The notes under the pieces: generated by a model
Told to the model about the DNA's origin: nothing
What the model saw: the letters and a program-made list of their open reading frames with translations, nothing else
Databases searched by the model: none
NCBI RefSeq assembly: GCF_036226365.1
Contig: NZ_CP108462.1
Location: 1,488,001 to 1,552,000 of the forward strand
Source: Streptomyces sp. NBC_01262
Lineage (GTDB): Bacteria; Actinomycetota; Actinomycetes; Streptomycetales; Streptomycetaceae
Length of the DNA: 64,000 nucleotides
Direction of reading: 5' to 3'
Position numbers and translations under genes: made by a program
Part shown: one piece after another, positions 31,944 to 40,930 of the stretch
How positions within the stretch are numbered: position 1 is the stretch's first letter
Layout: the number at the start of each line of letters is the position of its first letter

Positions 31944-34643
31944 TCAGCCCGCAGCCGCCTCCTCCGGCGACGCGACGTCGCCGAGGTACGCCGCCCGGAC
32001 CGCCGGATCACGCCGTACCTCCTCCGGCGTGCCGGCGCAGATCCGCCGCCCGAAGTCGAGCACGACGACCTGGTCGCAGACGCTCATGACCATGTCCACG
32101 TCGTGCTCGACGAGCAGCACCCCCATCCCCCAGTCGTCCGCGAGCCGTCGGACCAGGCGGGCGAGTTCGCGCGTCTCGTCGTCCGAGAGCCCGGCGGCGG
32201 GCTCGTCGAGCAGCAGCACGGACGGCGAGGTGGCCACCGCGCGGGCGATGGCGAGCAGCCGCCGCTCGCCGTAGGAGAGGTCGCCGACCGACCGGTCCAG
32301 GCTGCCGTCCAGGCCGAACTCCCGTACCGCCAGCAGCACTTGCGCGGGGAGCGGACGGCTGCCGGGGCGCACCAGGTCGGTGACGGGGGTCAGGGGGCCG
32401 GGGCGGTCGGAGGCGGCGTAGAGATTGTCGAGGACGGTCATGTCCTCGAAGAGTTCGAGGGACTGGAAGGACCGGCTGACCCCGGCACGGGCACGCCGGT
32501 GCACTGCGGAGGAGGTCACGTCCTCGCCGCCGAGGAGTACGCGGCCGGAGGCGGCCGGGGTGAAGCCGGTGACGGCGTCGATGGCGGAGGTCTTGCCGGC
32601 CCCGTTGGGGCCGATGAGGCCGACGATCCGGCCCGGCTCGACCGCGAAGGACAGGCCGTCCACGGCGACGACGCCGCCGTACCGCACGGTCAGGTTCTCG
32701 ATGCGCAACGGGAGCGGCCGGGCCCGGCGGGCAGCGCCCTCGACGGGGGCAGGGGCCTGCACCTTGGGCCTGGGCGGCCGGATGCGAGCGATGAGCGCGG
32801 CGGCCTGGCCGCCCGTCTCCCGGGCGATGCCGTCCTGGTTGCCGACCAGGGTGAGCAGCAGGATGATGCCGCCGATCAGCGGCATCCAGTCGCTCAGCCC
32901 CGGCACGACCAGGTCCCCGAAGCTCGCGCCCACCGTCCCGGCGGCGAAGGTGGCGCCGAACAGCGGCCCGGCGAGGTAGCCGACGCCGCCGATGACGGCG
33001 AGGCCCAGCACCGTGATGGAGTTGAAGCTCGCGAAGTCGGTGAAGACCACCGACGTGGACCGGAAGCCGATGAGGACGCCGGCGAGCGCGGCGATCGCCG
33101 CCGACAGGCCGAAGGCGTACAGCTTCGTCGCGCGCACGCCGATCCCCAGCGCCGCCGCCGCCCGTTCGTTGGCGCGGACCGCGATGAGGCGACGGCCGGT
33201 GCGGCTGCGGCGTACGTTGGCGACTGCGAGGGCGGCGAGGACGAAGAGGACGAGCACCAGGCCCGCGTACAGCTGCGGGTGATCGACGCCGGAGATGTCC
33301 AGGCCGAAGAGGGTCTGCTTGCCGACCTCGATGCCGTCGCTGCCGGGGGTGGTGGCCAGGCTCGTGTTCTGGAAGACCATGACCTCCAGCGTGGTGCCCA
33401 GCCCCAGGGTGATGATCGCGAGGTTGACGCCACGGGTGCGAATGGCCGGGAGGGCGAACAGCAGCCCGATCGGTACGGTCCCCAGTACGCCGGCCGGCAG
33501 GGCGAGTTCGAAGGGCCAGCCCCAGTCGGCGACCGCGTGGCCGGCGATGAAGGCACCGGTCCCGGCGAGGGCGTAGGCGGCGAGCGAGACCTGCCCGGCG
33601 TAGCCGGTGAGCACCACCACCGACAGGATGATCAGGGCGATCACCAGGGTGTTGGTGATCGCGTTGGCCCACAGGGGCGAGGAGACGCCGGTGAGCACCA
33701 GCGCGATCGCCACCACGGCCCCCAGGGCCACCGGCCGTACCCGTCCCGTCCCCAACGCGGGCAGCCGTTCCAGGAAGGTGCCGCGCAGCGGCAGCGCCTG
33801 GCCCCGGGCGACCAGGACCAGCGCGATGACCAGGAACGGCACCGAGGCCGCCAGGCCGGTGACGTTCGTGCCGAAGCGGGTCAGTTCGGACTGGACGACG
33901 CCGACGGCCAGGCCGCCCGCCAGGGTGACGGGGAAGGAGGAGAACCGGCCGACGAGGGCGGCGGCCAGGGCGCTGAGCAGCAGGGTGGTCAGGCCGTTCA
34001 CGGACAGGCCGATGACGGGGACGATGAGGATGCCGGTCAGGCCGGCGAGCGCCGAGCCGATGCCCCAGTTGGCGGCGGCGATGACGTCCGAGGACCAGCC
34101 CAGGGCCGAGGCGACGCTCTGGTTCTCCGCGACGGCCGTGGTGCCGAGGCCGAACATGGTGCGCCGGTAGAGCAGATGGAGCGCCGGGGTGATGACGACG
34201 GCGATGCCGAGCAGCCAGAACCGGTCCTCGGACACGGTCACGCCGCCGATCTTCACCAGCCCGGAGGGCAGCTTACCGGCGACGAGCTGCACGCTGTCGC
34301 CGTAGCGCTTGACGGCGACGGCGGTGAGCAGGATGAACACCGCCAGCGTGCCGACCAGCCGGGCCAGTGAGGAGGCCCGGCGCAGCGGGCGCATCACCAG
34401 CAGGTGGGTGAGCACGCCGAGCAGCCCGGCGGTGAGTACGGCTGCCACCAGAGCGGTCCAGTAGGGCACGCCGTGGTTGGCGGTCAGCTCCCACTGGAGG
34501 TAGGCGGCGGTCATGCCGATGGCGCCGTGCGCGAAGTTCAGGACGCCGGACCCTCGGTAGATCAGCACGATGCCTTGCGCGGTGAGCGCGTACAGCGCAC
34601 CGAGTCCAAGGCCCAGGAGCGCGAAGCGCAGGATGTCGTCCAC
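31944..34643 (-). CDS. Fused branched-chain-type ABC transporter: LivH permease + LivM permease + LivG ATPase
   Basis: An 899-residue single polypeptide with three transporter parts: a LivH-like permease (about 1-285; GLGLGALYALTAQGIVLIYRGSG start), a LivM-like permease (about 305-605; VVLTGYAGQVSLAAYALAGTGAF) and a LivG-like ATPase (about 645-890) with Walker A GPNGAGKT (678-685), signature LSYGE (789-793) and Walker B VLLLDE (809-814). AAGGGG selects the GTG at 34643. The substrate-binding protein and LivF are encoded divergently at 34828-36819, so the importer is complete. It probably brings in the acid or conjugate degraded by the adjacent enzymes; HAAT importers also carry amides and aromatic acids. 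Confidence 0.93.
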   Translation of the reverse strand: MDDILRFALLGLGLGALYALTAQGIVLIYRGSGVLNFAHGAIGMTAAYLQWELTANHGVPYWTALVAAVLTAGLLGVLTHLLVMRPLRRASSLARLVGTLAVFILLTAVAVKRYGDSVQLVAGKLPSGLVKIGGVTVSEDRFWLLGIAVVITPALHLLYRRTMFGLGTTAVAENQSVASALGWSSDVIAAANWGIGSALAGLTGILIVPVIGLSVNGLTTLLLSALAAALVGRFSSFPVTLAGGLAVGVVQSELTRFGTNVTGLAASVPFLVIALVLVARGQALPLRGTFLERLPALGTGRVRPVALGAVVAIALVLTGVSSPLWANAITNTLVIALIILSVVVLTGYAGQVSLAAYALAGTGAFIAGHAVADWGWPFELALPAGVLGTVPIGLLFALPAIRTRGVNLAIITLGLGTTLEVMVFQNTSLATTPGSDGIEVGKQTLFGLDISGVDHPQLYAGLVLVLFVLAALAVANVRRSRTGRRLIAVRANERAAAALGIGVRATKLYAFGLSAAIAALAGVLIGFRSTSVVFTDFASFNSITVLGLAVIGGVGYLAGPLFGATFAAGTVGASFGDLVVPGLSDWMPLIGGIILLLTLVGNQDGIARETGGQAAALIARIRPPRPKVQAPAPVEGAARRARPLPLRIENLTVRYGGVVAVDGLSFAVEPGRIVGLIGPNGAGKTSAIDAVTGFTPAASGRVLLGGEDVTSSAVHRRARAGVSRSFQSLELFEDMTVLDNLYAASDRPGPLTPVTDLVRPGSRPLPAQVLLAVREFGLDGSLDRSVGDLSYGERRLLAIARAVATSPSVLLLDEPAAGLSDDETRELARLVRRLADDWGMGVLLVEHDVDMVMSVCDQVVVLDFGRRICAGTPEEVRRDPAVRAAYLGDVASPEEAAAG

Positions 34644-34699
34644 CAGATCAACCCCTTGTTCTCAGGCCCTATGAGTAGCGAACCCCCGGGGGGCCCGCA

Positions 34700-34765
34700 A
34701 GGGCATGCGGGTTATTTATTTAAATCATTCTTGTTAGGGTACTTCTCTAACTTACCTATCTGACC
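34700..34765. promoter_or_regulatory. AT-rich divergent promoter of the ABC importer
   Basis: A pronounced AT-rich island with TTATTTATTTAAATCATT and, further right, GTTAG...CTAAC arms nine bases apart (about 34734-34752) lies between the fused transporter gene (34643) and the binding-protein gene (34828). The composition matches the other promoters of the island, so joint regulation is likely. Confidence 0.45.
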
Positions 34766-34827
34766 CCATGCTGGACCCCGCCCCAACGCCACCCGATCCG
34801 GGCGGCGGCCACCCCGCGGAGGGAACC

Positions 34828-36072
34828 ATGCACAACGCACGTCTGCGCAGACACACCGCAGCCACCTGTCTCGCAGCCACCGGAGCGCTGCTCGCGGCCG
34901 CCTGCGGCAGCTCAGGATCCGACAGCGCCGCCTCGACGGCCGACTCGTCCCTGACCGGCACCCCCGTCAAAGTGATGGTGTGGGCACCGGAGAACTCCCA
35001 GGGCAGCAACCAGCCGGGGGTGCCCGCCACCGCCCAGGCGTACGCGACGTGGATCAACAACCACGGGGGCATCAAGGGCGGCCCGCTGAAGGTGATCACC
35101 TGCAACGAGAAGGGTGACCCCAACGAGGCCGAGAAGTGCGCCCAGCAGGCGGTCAGCGAGAAGGTGGTCGCGGTCGTCGGCTCGTACAGCCTGGCCGGGG
35201 ACCGCTACATGCCGATCCTGCAGAAGGCCGGCATCCCCTACCTCGGCGGCACCGGCGTCTCGGCGGCGGAGTTCTCCAACCCGCTGTCGTTCCCGGTCAA
35301 CGGCGGCACCCCGGTGGTCTTCGCCGCACACGGCCAGCAGCTCGTCGAATCCGGCTGCACCTCGGTGGCGGGCGTACGGTACGACGTGGCCGCGGCCGCC
35401 ATCGTCGGGCAGTTCCTCTCCCTGGGCACGGTCTCCGCGGGCGGGGCGGCCGCCAAGGACGTGAAGATCCCGCTGACCGCGACCGACCTCGCCCCGCAGG
35501 TCGCCGCCGCGACCAAGGGCGGCGGCTGCGTGGACGTCATCCTCGGCACGCACTCCGACCTGTTCGTCAAGGCCTACGTCCAGTCCGGCGCCAAGAACAA
35601 GCTCGGCAGCGTCGTCGGCAACCTCACCCCGGATCTGGCCGCGACCACCGGCGGCAGCAGCGGCCCCCTGGAGGGCGCGATCATCACCGGCTACTACCCG
35701 CCCGTCTCCGACCCGGTGTGGAAGACCTTCGCCGCGGCCGTCAAGGGCAACAAGAACGTCGACCCCACCAGCGGCGCGGAAGAGACCACCTGGGTGGCGT
35801 TCACGGCCTTCACCGAAGCCGCCAAGAAGCTGTCCACCATCAGCGCGAAGACCCTGGTCGCGGAACTCAACAGCACCTCGGGCCTCAGCACCGGCGGTCT
35901 GACCCCGCCGCTGAGCTGGACGGCGGCCACCGCCCTGCCGATCCCGGGGCTGAACCGCATCCACAACACCACCGCCACCGAGATGGTCATCAAGGACGGC
36001 AAGATCGAGTGGGCCAAGGCCGGCTCGACCTTCGTGGACGTCCGCAAGGCGCTGACCACCAAGACCGGCTGA
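34828..36072 (+). CDS. ABC transporter substrate-binding lipoprotein (branched-chain amino acid type)
   Basis: A 414-residue periplasmic-binding-fold protein with a lipoprotein signal (RRHTAATCLAATGALLAAAC, lipidation at the Cys of LLAAAC). KVMVWAPENSQGSNQPGVPATAQAYATWINNHGGI is the first strand and ligand loop of Peripla_BP_6 proteins, followed by CNEKGDPNEAEKCAQQAV and VVGSYSLAGDRYMPILQKAGIPYLGG. GGAGGG selects the ATG at 34828. The binding loops do not show which ligand is bound. The gene is followed by LivF after 45 bp that include a tandem GACGGCAGCT-type duplication. Confidence 0.9.
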   Translation: MHNARLRRHTAATCLAATGALLAAACGSSGSDSAASTADSSLTGTPVKVMVWAPENSQGSNQPGVPATAQAYATWINNHGGIKGGPLKVITCNEKGDPNEAEKCAQQAVSEKVVAVVGSYSLAGDRYMPILQKAGIPYLGGTGVSAAEFSNPLSFPVNGGTPVVFAAHGQQLVESGCTSVAGVRYDVAAAAIVGQFLSLGTVSAGGAAAKDVKIPLTATDLAPQVAAATKGGGCVDVILGTHSDLFVKAYVQSGAKNKLGSVVGNLTPDLAATTGGSSGPLEGAIITGYYPPVSDPVWKTFAAAVKGNKNVDPTSGAEETTWVAFTAFTEAAKKLSTISAKTLVAELNSTSGLSTGGLTPPLSWTAATALPIPGLNRIHNTTATEMVIKDGKIEWAKAGSTFVDVRKALTTKTG

Positions 36073-36117
36073 CGGCAGCTGACGGCAGCGAAGTCCACAG
36101 AAGTAAGGAACGGACCC

Positions 36118-36819
36118 GTGCAGACCTCCGAACCCCTCATCGCCGCCCGCGCGATGTCAGCCGGCTACGGCACCCAGCCCGTCGTCCGCGACCTCGACAT
36201 CGAGGTGCGCCCCGGCGAGGTCGTCGCGCTACTCGGTCCGAACGGCGCCGGCAAGACCACCACCCTCCAGGTCCTGGCCGGCGAACTGGCCCCCATGGGC
36301 GGCGAGATCACCTGGCTCGGCGCCCCGGCCCGCGCCCCCCTGCACCGCCGCGCCCGCCAGGGCCTGGCGTACGTGGGCGAGCGGGCCGTCTTCACCCGTC
36401 TCGACACGGCCGACAACCTGCGCGTCGGCCGTGTCGAGACGGACCGGGCCCTCGCCCTCTTCCCCGAGCTCGGCAAGCGCCTCGACACCGCCGCCGGCAT
36501 GCTCTCCGGCGGCGAGCAGCAGATGCTCTCCCTGGCCCGCGCCCTGGGCCGCTCCCCCAGACTGCTCCTCGCCGACGAACTGTCCCTCGGCCTCGCCCCC
36601 CTGGTCGTCCAGCGCCTGCTGCGCGCCGTGCGCGAGGCCGCCGACCACGGCCTGGGCGCGCTGCTGGTCGAGCAGCACGTACGCAAGGTGCTGGACATCG
36701 CCGACCGCGTGTACGTGCTGCGGCGCGGCCGCATCGAGATGACCGGCACCCCGAAGGAACTGCGCGAGAACCTCGACGCGATCGAGTCCTCGTACCTGGC
36801 CGGGGGGCCGGCTGCCTAG
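36118..36819 (+). CDS. livF: ABC transporter ATP-binding protein, LivF type
   Basis: A 233-residue ATPase: Walker A GPNGAGKTTT, signature LSGGEQQMLSLARAL, Walker B LLLADE and VLLVEQHV-like switch ALLVEQHVRKVLDIADRVYVL. The Q-loop region reads GLAYVGERAVFTRL; relatives usually have YVPEGR, so this is normal for LivF. The GTG at 36118 follows AAGTAAGGA. It supplies the second ATPase of the importer whose first ATPase is fused to the permeases. Its stop overlaps the stop of the convergent GH1-fold gene by four bases. Confidence 0.92.
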   Translation: MQTSEPLIAARAMSAGYGTQPVVRDLDIEVRPGEVVALLGPNGAGKTTTLQVLAGELAPMGGEITWLGAPARAPLHRRARQGLAYVGERAVFTRLDTADNLRVGRVETDRALALFPELGKRLDTAAGMLSGGEQQMLSLARALGRSPRLLLADELSLGLAPLVVQRLLRAVREAADHGLGALLVEQHVRKVLDIADRVYVLRRGRIEMTGTPKELRENLDAIESSYLAGGPAA

Positions 36820-38210
36820 GGCCGGGGGCTGACGAGCTGGAGCGAGCGCGGCGCGCCCGCGCCGCGGTCCTCGCCGCAGTGCCCGCCACGGTCGCCGAAG
36901 GCGTCGGCGTGCGACCAGTCGCGCGGGATGGGGGGCTGCGGCACGGGCTCGCCCGCGGGGACGGCCGCCCCGTAGAGCCGGGAGTAGCGCAGCTTGTGCT
37001 CGAAGTTGTCGAGCACCGACCAGTACTCGTAGCCACGTATGTCCACCCCGCAGGCCATCACGCGGGCCAGCCAGGACAGCCGGGCGGCGAGGCGGGAGCG
37101 CCGGGTGTCGCCGTCGGGGTCGGACATGCCGTTGTCGACGATGCGCAGGGGCGGCAGCAGGTCGCCGTAGAGGTCGTGGAGCGAGGCGAGGGCGTCGGCC
37201 AGTGATTCGGGGACGACGGGCCAGCCGTAGGAGTTGGTCTCCACCTGCTCGAAGGGGACGACGGCGAAGCCTAGGCGCATCAGCAGACGGTTGACGTCGT
37301 TGAGGGCCTGGAAACAGCCCAGGACCGGCAGGACACCGGGGAGGTTCTCGGGGGCGGTGACCCGCAGCGGAAGGTGCCAGGACAGGGCGATGGAATCCTG
37401 CGCGGCCGAGACGATCTCCATGTCCCCGGGCCGGACGCAGCCGGACTCCCCGACGGGCGAGCGGCCGTCCTCGGTCGTCATGTGCTCGCCCAGCAGCATC
37501 GGGTCGAGGAACAGCCGGTTCCCCCAGGACTCCAGCCGCTCCAGCGCGATGCGGTCGAACGGGTCGTCGGTCGCCGGATAGCCGCCGTACAGCGTCACCG
37601 TGGTCCCGATCTCGGCGGTCACGCCGGCTCCCCTGAGGGCGAGGCCCGCGAGCCCGTTGGCCAGGAGCAGATGGTGGACGGCCGGCAGCCCCGCCGCGCC
37701 CAGCCCCTGACCCGTGGGGCCCATTCCGGCCACGCACTCGGCCACCGCCGGTGCCACCAGATCGCTCGACGTGATCCACCGGTCCACCCGGTCGCCGAAC
37801 CGCTGCCCCATCTCGGCGGCGTACTCGGCGAAGCGCAGCGCGGTGTCCCGCGACAGCCACCCACCGGATCCGGCCAGCCAGTCCGGCAGATCCCGGTGCA
37901 GCAGCGTCAGCCCGGGACGCAGGCCCCGCGCCAGCGCGGCGTCCAGCGCGCGGTCGCAGCGGTCCAGCGCCGTACGGTCCCACTGTCCGGCCCCGTCGGG
38001 CTGTACGTACCGCCAGCCCAGGACCGTGCGGTACGTGGCCGGGGACGCCCCGGCGACCGCGCGGACGTCCTCGGACCATTGCTGATGGTGCCCGTCCGAC
38101 CAGTCGGCGGCGGTCTCCCGGTGGTCCGGCAGCGGGGCCGCGATGCTGTCGGCGGTGGCAACGCCCCAGTCGACACTCTGGAAGGAGCCATGCAGGGCGG
38201 GATTGCTCAT
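36816..38210 (-). CDS. GH1-fold protein with both catalytic glutamates replaced by Asp
   Basis: A 464-residue glycoside hydrolase family 1 fold. The aglycone-side motif GYEYWSVLDNFEHKLRYSRLYG (393-414) is clear. The acid/base motif T-x-N-E-P reads TSSDL (147-151, Asp at 150), and the nucleophile motif TENG reads VDNG (358-361, Asp at 359). Both essential Glu are thus Asp, so normal retaining hydrolysis is doubtful and a weak or non-hydrolytic role is possible. The ATG at 38210 was chosen as the first start that keeps the GH1 N-terminus; the longer reading adds promoter-like DNA. Upstream DNA has the palindrome TCAGCTGA (about 38236-38243). Confidence 0.8.
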   Translation of the reverse strand: MSNPALHGSFQSVDWGVATADSIAAPLPDHRETAADWSDGHHQQWSEDVRAVAGASPATYRTVLGWRYVQPDGAGQWDRTALDRCDRALDAALARGLRPGLTLLHRDLPDWLAGSGGWLSRDTALRFAEYAAEMGQRFGDRVDRWITSSDLVAPAVAECVAGMGPTGQGLGAAGLPAVHHLLLANGLAGLALRGAGVTAEIGTTVTLYGGYPATDDPFDRIALERLESWGNRLFLDPMLLGEHMTTEDGRSPVGESGCVRPGDMEIVSAAQDSIALSWHLPLRVTAPENLPGVLPVLGCFQALNDVNRLLMRLGFAVVPFEQVETNSYGWPVVPESLADALASLHDLYGDLLPPLRIVDNGMSDPDGDTRRSRLAARLSWLARVMACGVDIRGYEYWSVLDNFEHKLRYSRLYGAAVPAGEPVPQPPIPRDWSHADAFGDRGGHCGEDRGAGAPRSLQLVSPRP

Positions 38211-38328
38211 GCCCACCACCCGAAAGGTGAATAAGTCAGCTGATTCGGCGGGATAGCCGTGCGGGGACGCTAACACCACGGCGGTGTCACCACAATATTT
38301 CAGCCACATTTCCTCTGTTCCGGGTGGC

Positions 38329-39012
38329 TCAGCCCTTGTCGGCCCAGAGGCCGCGGACGTGGTTGAGGTGGTGCCGCATGAGCTGCTCGGCGCCGTCGGC
38401 GTCCCGGGCCTCGATCAGGTCGAGCAGGTCGGAGTGTTCGTGCGAGGAGGGGACGAGCCGGTCGTGCTCGGCGAGGGTGACGAGTCCGTAGATCCGTGAG
38501 CGGGAGCGCAGTGAGCGGACCGTGTCGACGAGGTAGGTGTTGCCGGTGAGGCCCAGCAGGGTGAGGTGGAACTCCATGTCGATGGTGACGTGGGCGATGA
38601 GGTCGCGCCGGCGGGCGGCGTCCTCGATGCCGGCGGCCAGCGGGCGCAGCCGCTCGATGACGGCGGGGTCGACTCCGGCCTCGGCGATCGCCCGCACGGT
38701 GGGGATCTCGATCAGGGCGCGCAGGTGGGTGATGTCGTCGAGCTGCTGCTCGGACAGCTCGGTGACCCGGAATCCCTTGTTGCGGACGGCCTCGACCAGG
38801 CCCTCGCTCACAAGGTCGAGCATCGCCTCGCGGACGGGCGTGGAGGAGACGCCGAACTGCTCGGCCAGGCTGGGCGCGGAGTACACGACGCCGGGGCGCA
38901 GTTCGCCGGAGATCACAGCGGCGCGCAGCGTTTCGGTGATCTCCTCGCGCAGGTTGCGCCGGTTGCCGAACGAGGGCAGCGCCGGTGTCGTCGTGTGATG
39001 GGTCGGGGTCAT
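38329..39012 (-). CDS. GntR-family regulator (FCD type) of the hydroxyproline operon
   Basis: A 227-residue GntR protein: winged helix (about 18-85; SLAEQFGVSSTPVREAMLDLVSEGLVE) and FCD domain (about 95-220) with MEFHLTLLGLTGN and SSHEHSDLLDLIEARD metal/ligand positions. Its ATG overlaps the stop of the epimerase gene (ATGA), so it is co-transcribed with the catabolic genes and probably autoregulates the operon in response to a hydroxyproline-derived metabolite. It is only distantly similar to the two GntR proteins of the acyl-CoA island. Confidence 0.9.
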   Translation of the reverse strand: MTPTHHTTTPALPSFGNRRNLREEITETLRAAVISGELRPGVVYSAPSLAEQFGVSSTPVREAMLDLVSEGLVEAVRNKGFRVTELSEQQLDDITHLRALIEIPTVRAIAEAGVDPAVIERLRPLAAGIEDAARRRDLIAHVTIDMEFHLTLLGLTGNTYLVDTVRSLRSRSRIYGLVTLAEHDRLVPSSHEHSDLLDLIEARDADGAEQLMRHHLNHVRGLWADKG

Positions 39013-40010
39013 AGTTCGAAGCCTTCGGGGAAGGGGTCGTCCGGGTCGTGGTGGTACTGAGCCGTGCCGGTGATCCAGGCCCGTCCGGTGATCGTGGGCG
39101 TCACGGTGGTGAGGCCGCCGAGCTCGCCCTGTTCGACGAGGCGGCCGGTGAAGTGCGTACCGATGAAGGACTCGTTGTCGAAGTCGGTGTGGAGGGGGAG
39201 CACGCCTCGTGCGTGCAGCTGGGCCATGCGGGCGCTGGTGCCGGTGCCGCAGGGAGAGCGGTCGAACATGCCGGGGTGGATGACCATGGCGTGGCGGGAG
39301 TGGCGGGCGTCCGAGCCGGGCGCGGCAAGGTAGACGTGGTGGCAGCCGCTGATCTCGGGGTTGCCCGGGTGGACGGGGCGGTCCTGCTCGTTGACCGCGG
39401 CCATGATCGCCAGGCCCGCGTCCATGATCCGGTTCTTGTGGGCCCGGTCGAAGGGGATGCCCAGGTGGTCGAGTTCGACGATGGCGTAGAAGTTGCCGCC
39501 GAATGCCAGGTCGTAGGGGATGTCACCCCAGCCGGCGAGCTTGAGGGTCCGGTCCAGGCCGAGCGCGAAGGACGGCACATTGCGCAGGGTGACCGACCGC
39601 GCGGCGCCGTCGTCCACGCGCACCTCGGCCACGACGAGTCCGGCCGGGGTGTCGAGGCGGATGACGGTGACCGGTTCAGTGACCTCGACCATGCCCGTCT
39701 CGACCAGGACGGTGGCGACGCCGATGGTGCCGTGCCCGCACATCGGCAGACAGCCGGAGGTCTCGATGAAGAGCACGCCGTAGTCGGCGTCGGGGCGGGT
39801 GGGCGGCTGCAGGATGGCGCCGCTCATCGCGGCGTGCCCGCGCGGCTCGTTCATCAGGAACCTGCGGATGTGGTCGAGGTGCTCCATGAAGTACCGCCGC
39901 CGGTCGAACATGGTGGCGCCCGGCACCACCCCGATCCCGCCGGTGACGACCCGGGTGGGCATGCCCTCGGTGTGGGAGTCGACCGCGTGGAAGACCCGGT
40001 TGCTGCGCAT
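39009..40010 (-). CDS. 4-hydroxyproline 2-epimerase (proline racemase family)
   Basis: A 333-residue proline-racemase-family enzyme. Both catalytic cysteines are present, C91 in LPMCGHGTIG and C254 in DRSPCGTGTSA, which distinguishes epimerases/racemases from the dehydratases of the family, where the first Cys is replaced by Thr or Ser. It should convert trans-4-hydroxy-L-proline to cis-4-hydroxy-D-proline, the entry step of the pathway encoded by the next four genes upstream. The ATG at 40010 lies 5 nt after the preceding stop. The FxAVDSHTEG start is typical. Confidence 0.93.
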   Translation of the reverse strand: MRSNRVFHAVDSHTEGMPTRVVTGGIGVVPGATMFDRRRYFMEHLDHIRRFLMNEPRGHAAMSGAILQPPTRPDADYGVLFIETSGCLPMCGHGTIGVATVLVETGMVEVTEPVTVIRLDTPAGLVVAEVRVDDGAARSVTLRNVPSFALGLDRTLKLAGWGDIPYDLAFGGNFYAIVELDHLGIPFDRAHKNRIMDAGLAIMAAVNEQDRPVHPGNPEISGCHHVYLAAPGSDARHSRHAMVIHPGMFDRSPCGTGTSARMAQLHARGVLPLHTDFDNESFIGTHFTGRLVEQGELGGLTTVTPTITGRAWITGTAQYHHDPDDPFPEGFEL

Positions 40011-40015
40011 GCCGG

Positions 40016-40930
40016 TTACCGCAGCCCTTCCGCGAGGGCCTTCTCGGTGGCCTGGCGCACGGTCCGTTCGTCCTCGGCGGTCAGCGGTACGCGCGGCTGA
40101 CGGCAGGGGCCGCCGTAGCGGCCGGCGAGGTCCATGCTGAGCTTGATCGCCTGGACGAACTCGGTCCGGGAGTCCCAGCGCAGCAGCGGGTGCAGGGTGC
40201 GGTAGAGCGGCAGCGCGGCGGCCAAATCGCCCGACGAGGCCGCCTGCCAGAGTTCGACGCAGGCGCGCGGGAAGGCATTGGGGTAGCCGGCCACCCAGCC
40301 CGGGGATCCGGCAACGGCCAGTTCGAGGGCGACATCGTCGGCCCCGCACAGCACATCGAGCCCCGGGGCCAGTTCGGCGATCCGGTAGATCCGGCGTACG
40401 TCGCCGGTGAACTCCTTGACGCCGGCGATCAGCCCCTCGCCGTGCAGTTCGGCCAGCAGCTCCGGCACCAGATCGACCTTGGTGTCGATCGGGTTGTTGT
40501 ACGCCACGACCGGCAGCCCGGCGGCCGCGACCTCGCGATAGTGGGCGACCACCGCGCGCCGGTCGGCGCGGTAGGAGTTCGGCGGCAGCAGCATCACCGC
40601 CGAGGCACCGGCTTCGGCGGCCTGCTCGGCCCAGCGCCGCGCCTCGTCGGCGCCGTACGCGGCCACCCCGGGCATCACCGTGAAGCCCTCGGGCGCCGCT
40701 TCGACCGCCGTGGCCACCACCCGGGCGCGTTCCTTCGGTGACAGGGTCTGGTACTCCCCCAGCGAGCCGTTCGGTGTGACACCGTGGCAGCCGCTGTCCG
40801 CGAGCCAGGCGACGTGTGCGGCGAAGCCCTCGAAGTCCACCTTCAGCCTGCCGCTGCGCCCTTCGCGCAAGGGCAGCGCCGTCGCCACCAGTACGCCATG
40901 CCAGGGCTGCGCCTGTTCCCGCGCGTTCAT
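40016..40930 (-). CDS. DapA-family 1-pyrroline-4-hydroxy-2-carboxylate deaminase (candidate)
   Basis: A 304-residue class I aldolase-type barrel: GVTPNGSLGEYQTLSPKER, YNNPIDTKVDLVP (active-site Tyr) and IAGVKEFTGDVRRI (Schiff-base Lys). It resembles dihydrodipicolinate synthase, but between a hydroxyproline epimerase and a D-hydroxyproline dehydrogenase the known role is deamination of 1-pyrroline-4-hydroxy-2-carboxylate to 2-oxoglutarate semialdehyde. The ATG overlaps the stop of the FAD protein gene. The last pathway enzyme, 2-oxoglutarate semialdehyde dehydrogenase, is not in the window. Confidence 0.88.
   Translation of the reverse strand: MNAREQAQPWHGVLVATALPLREGRSGRLKVDFEGFAAHVAWLADSGCHGVTPNGSLGEYQTLSPKERARVVATAVEAAPEGFTVMPGVAAYGADEARRWAEQAAEAGASAVMLLPPNSYRADRRAVVAHYREVAAAGLPVVAYNNPIDTKVDLVPELLAELHGEGLIAGVKEFTGDVRRIYRIAELAPGLDVLCGADDVALELAVAGSPGWVAGYPNAFPRACVELWQAASSGDLAAALPLYRTLHPLLRWDSRTEFVQAIKLSMDLAGRYGGPCRQPRVPLTAEDERTVRQATEKALAEGLR

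Noticed and set aside
40016..40930. Reading the DapA-like gene as lysine-biosynthesis dihydrodipicolinate synthase
   Set aside because: Its position between hydroxyproline epimerase and dehydrogenase genes, with overlaps, fits the deaminase of hydroxyproline catabolism far better.
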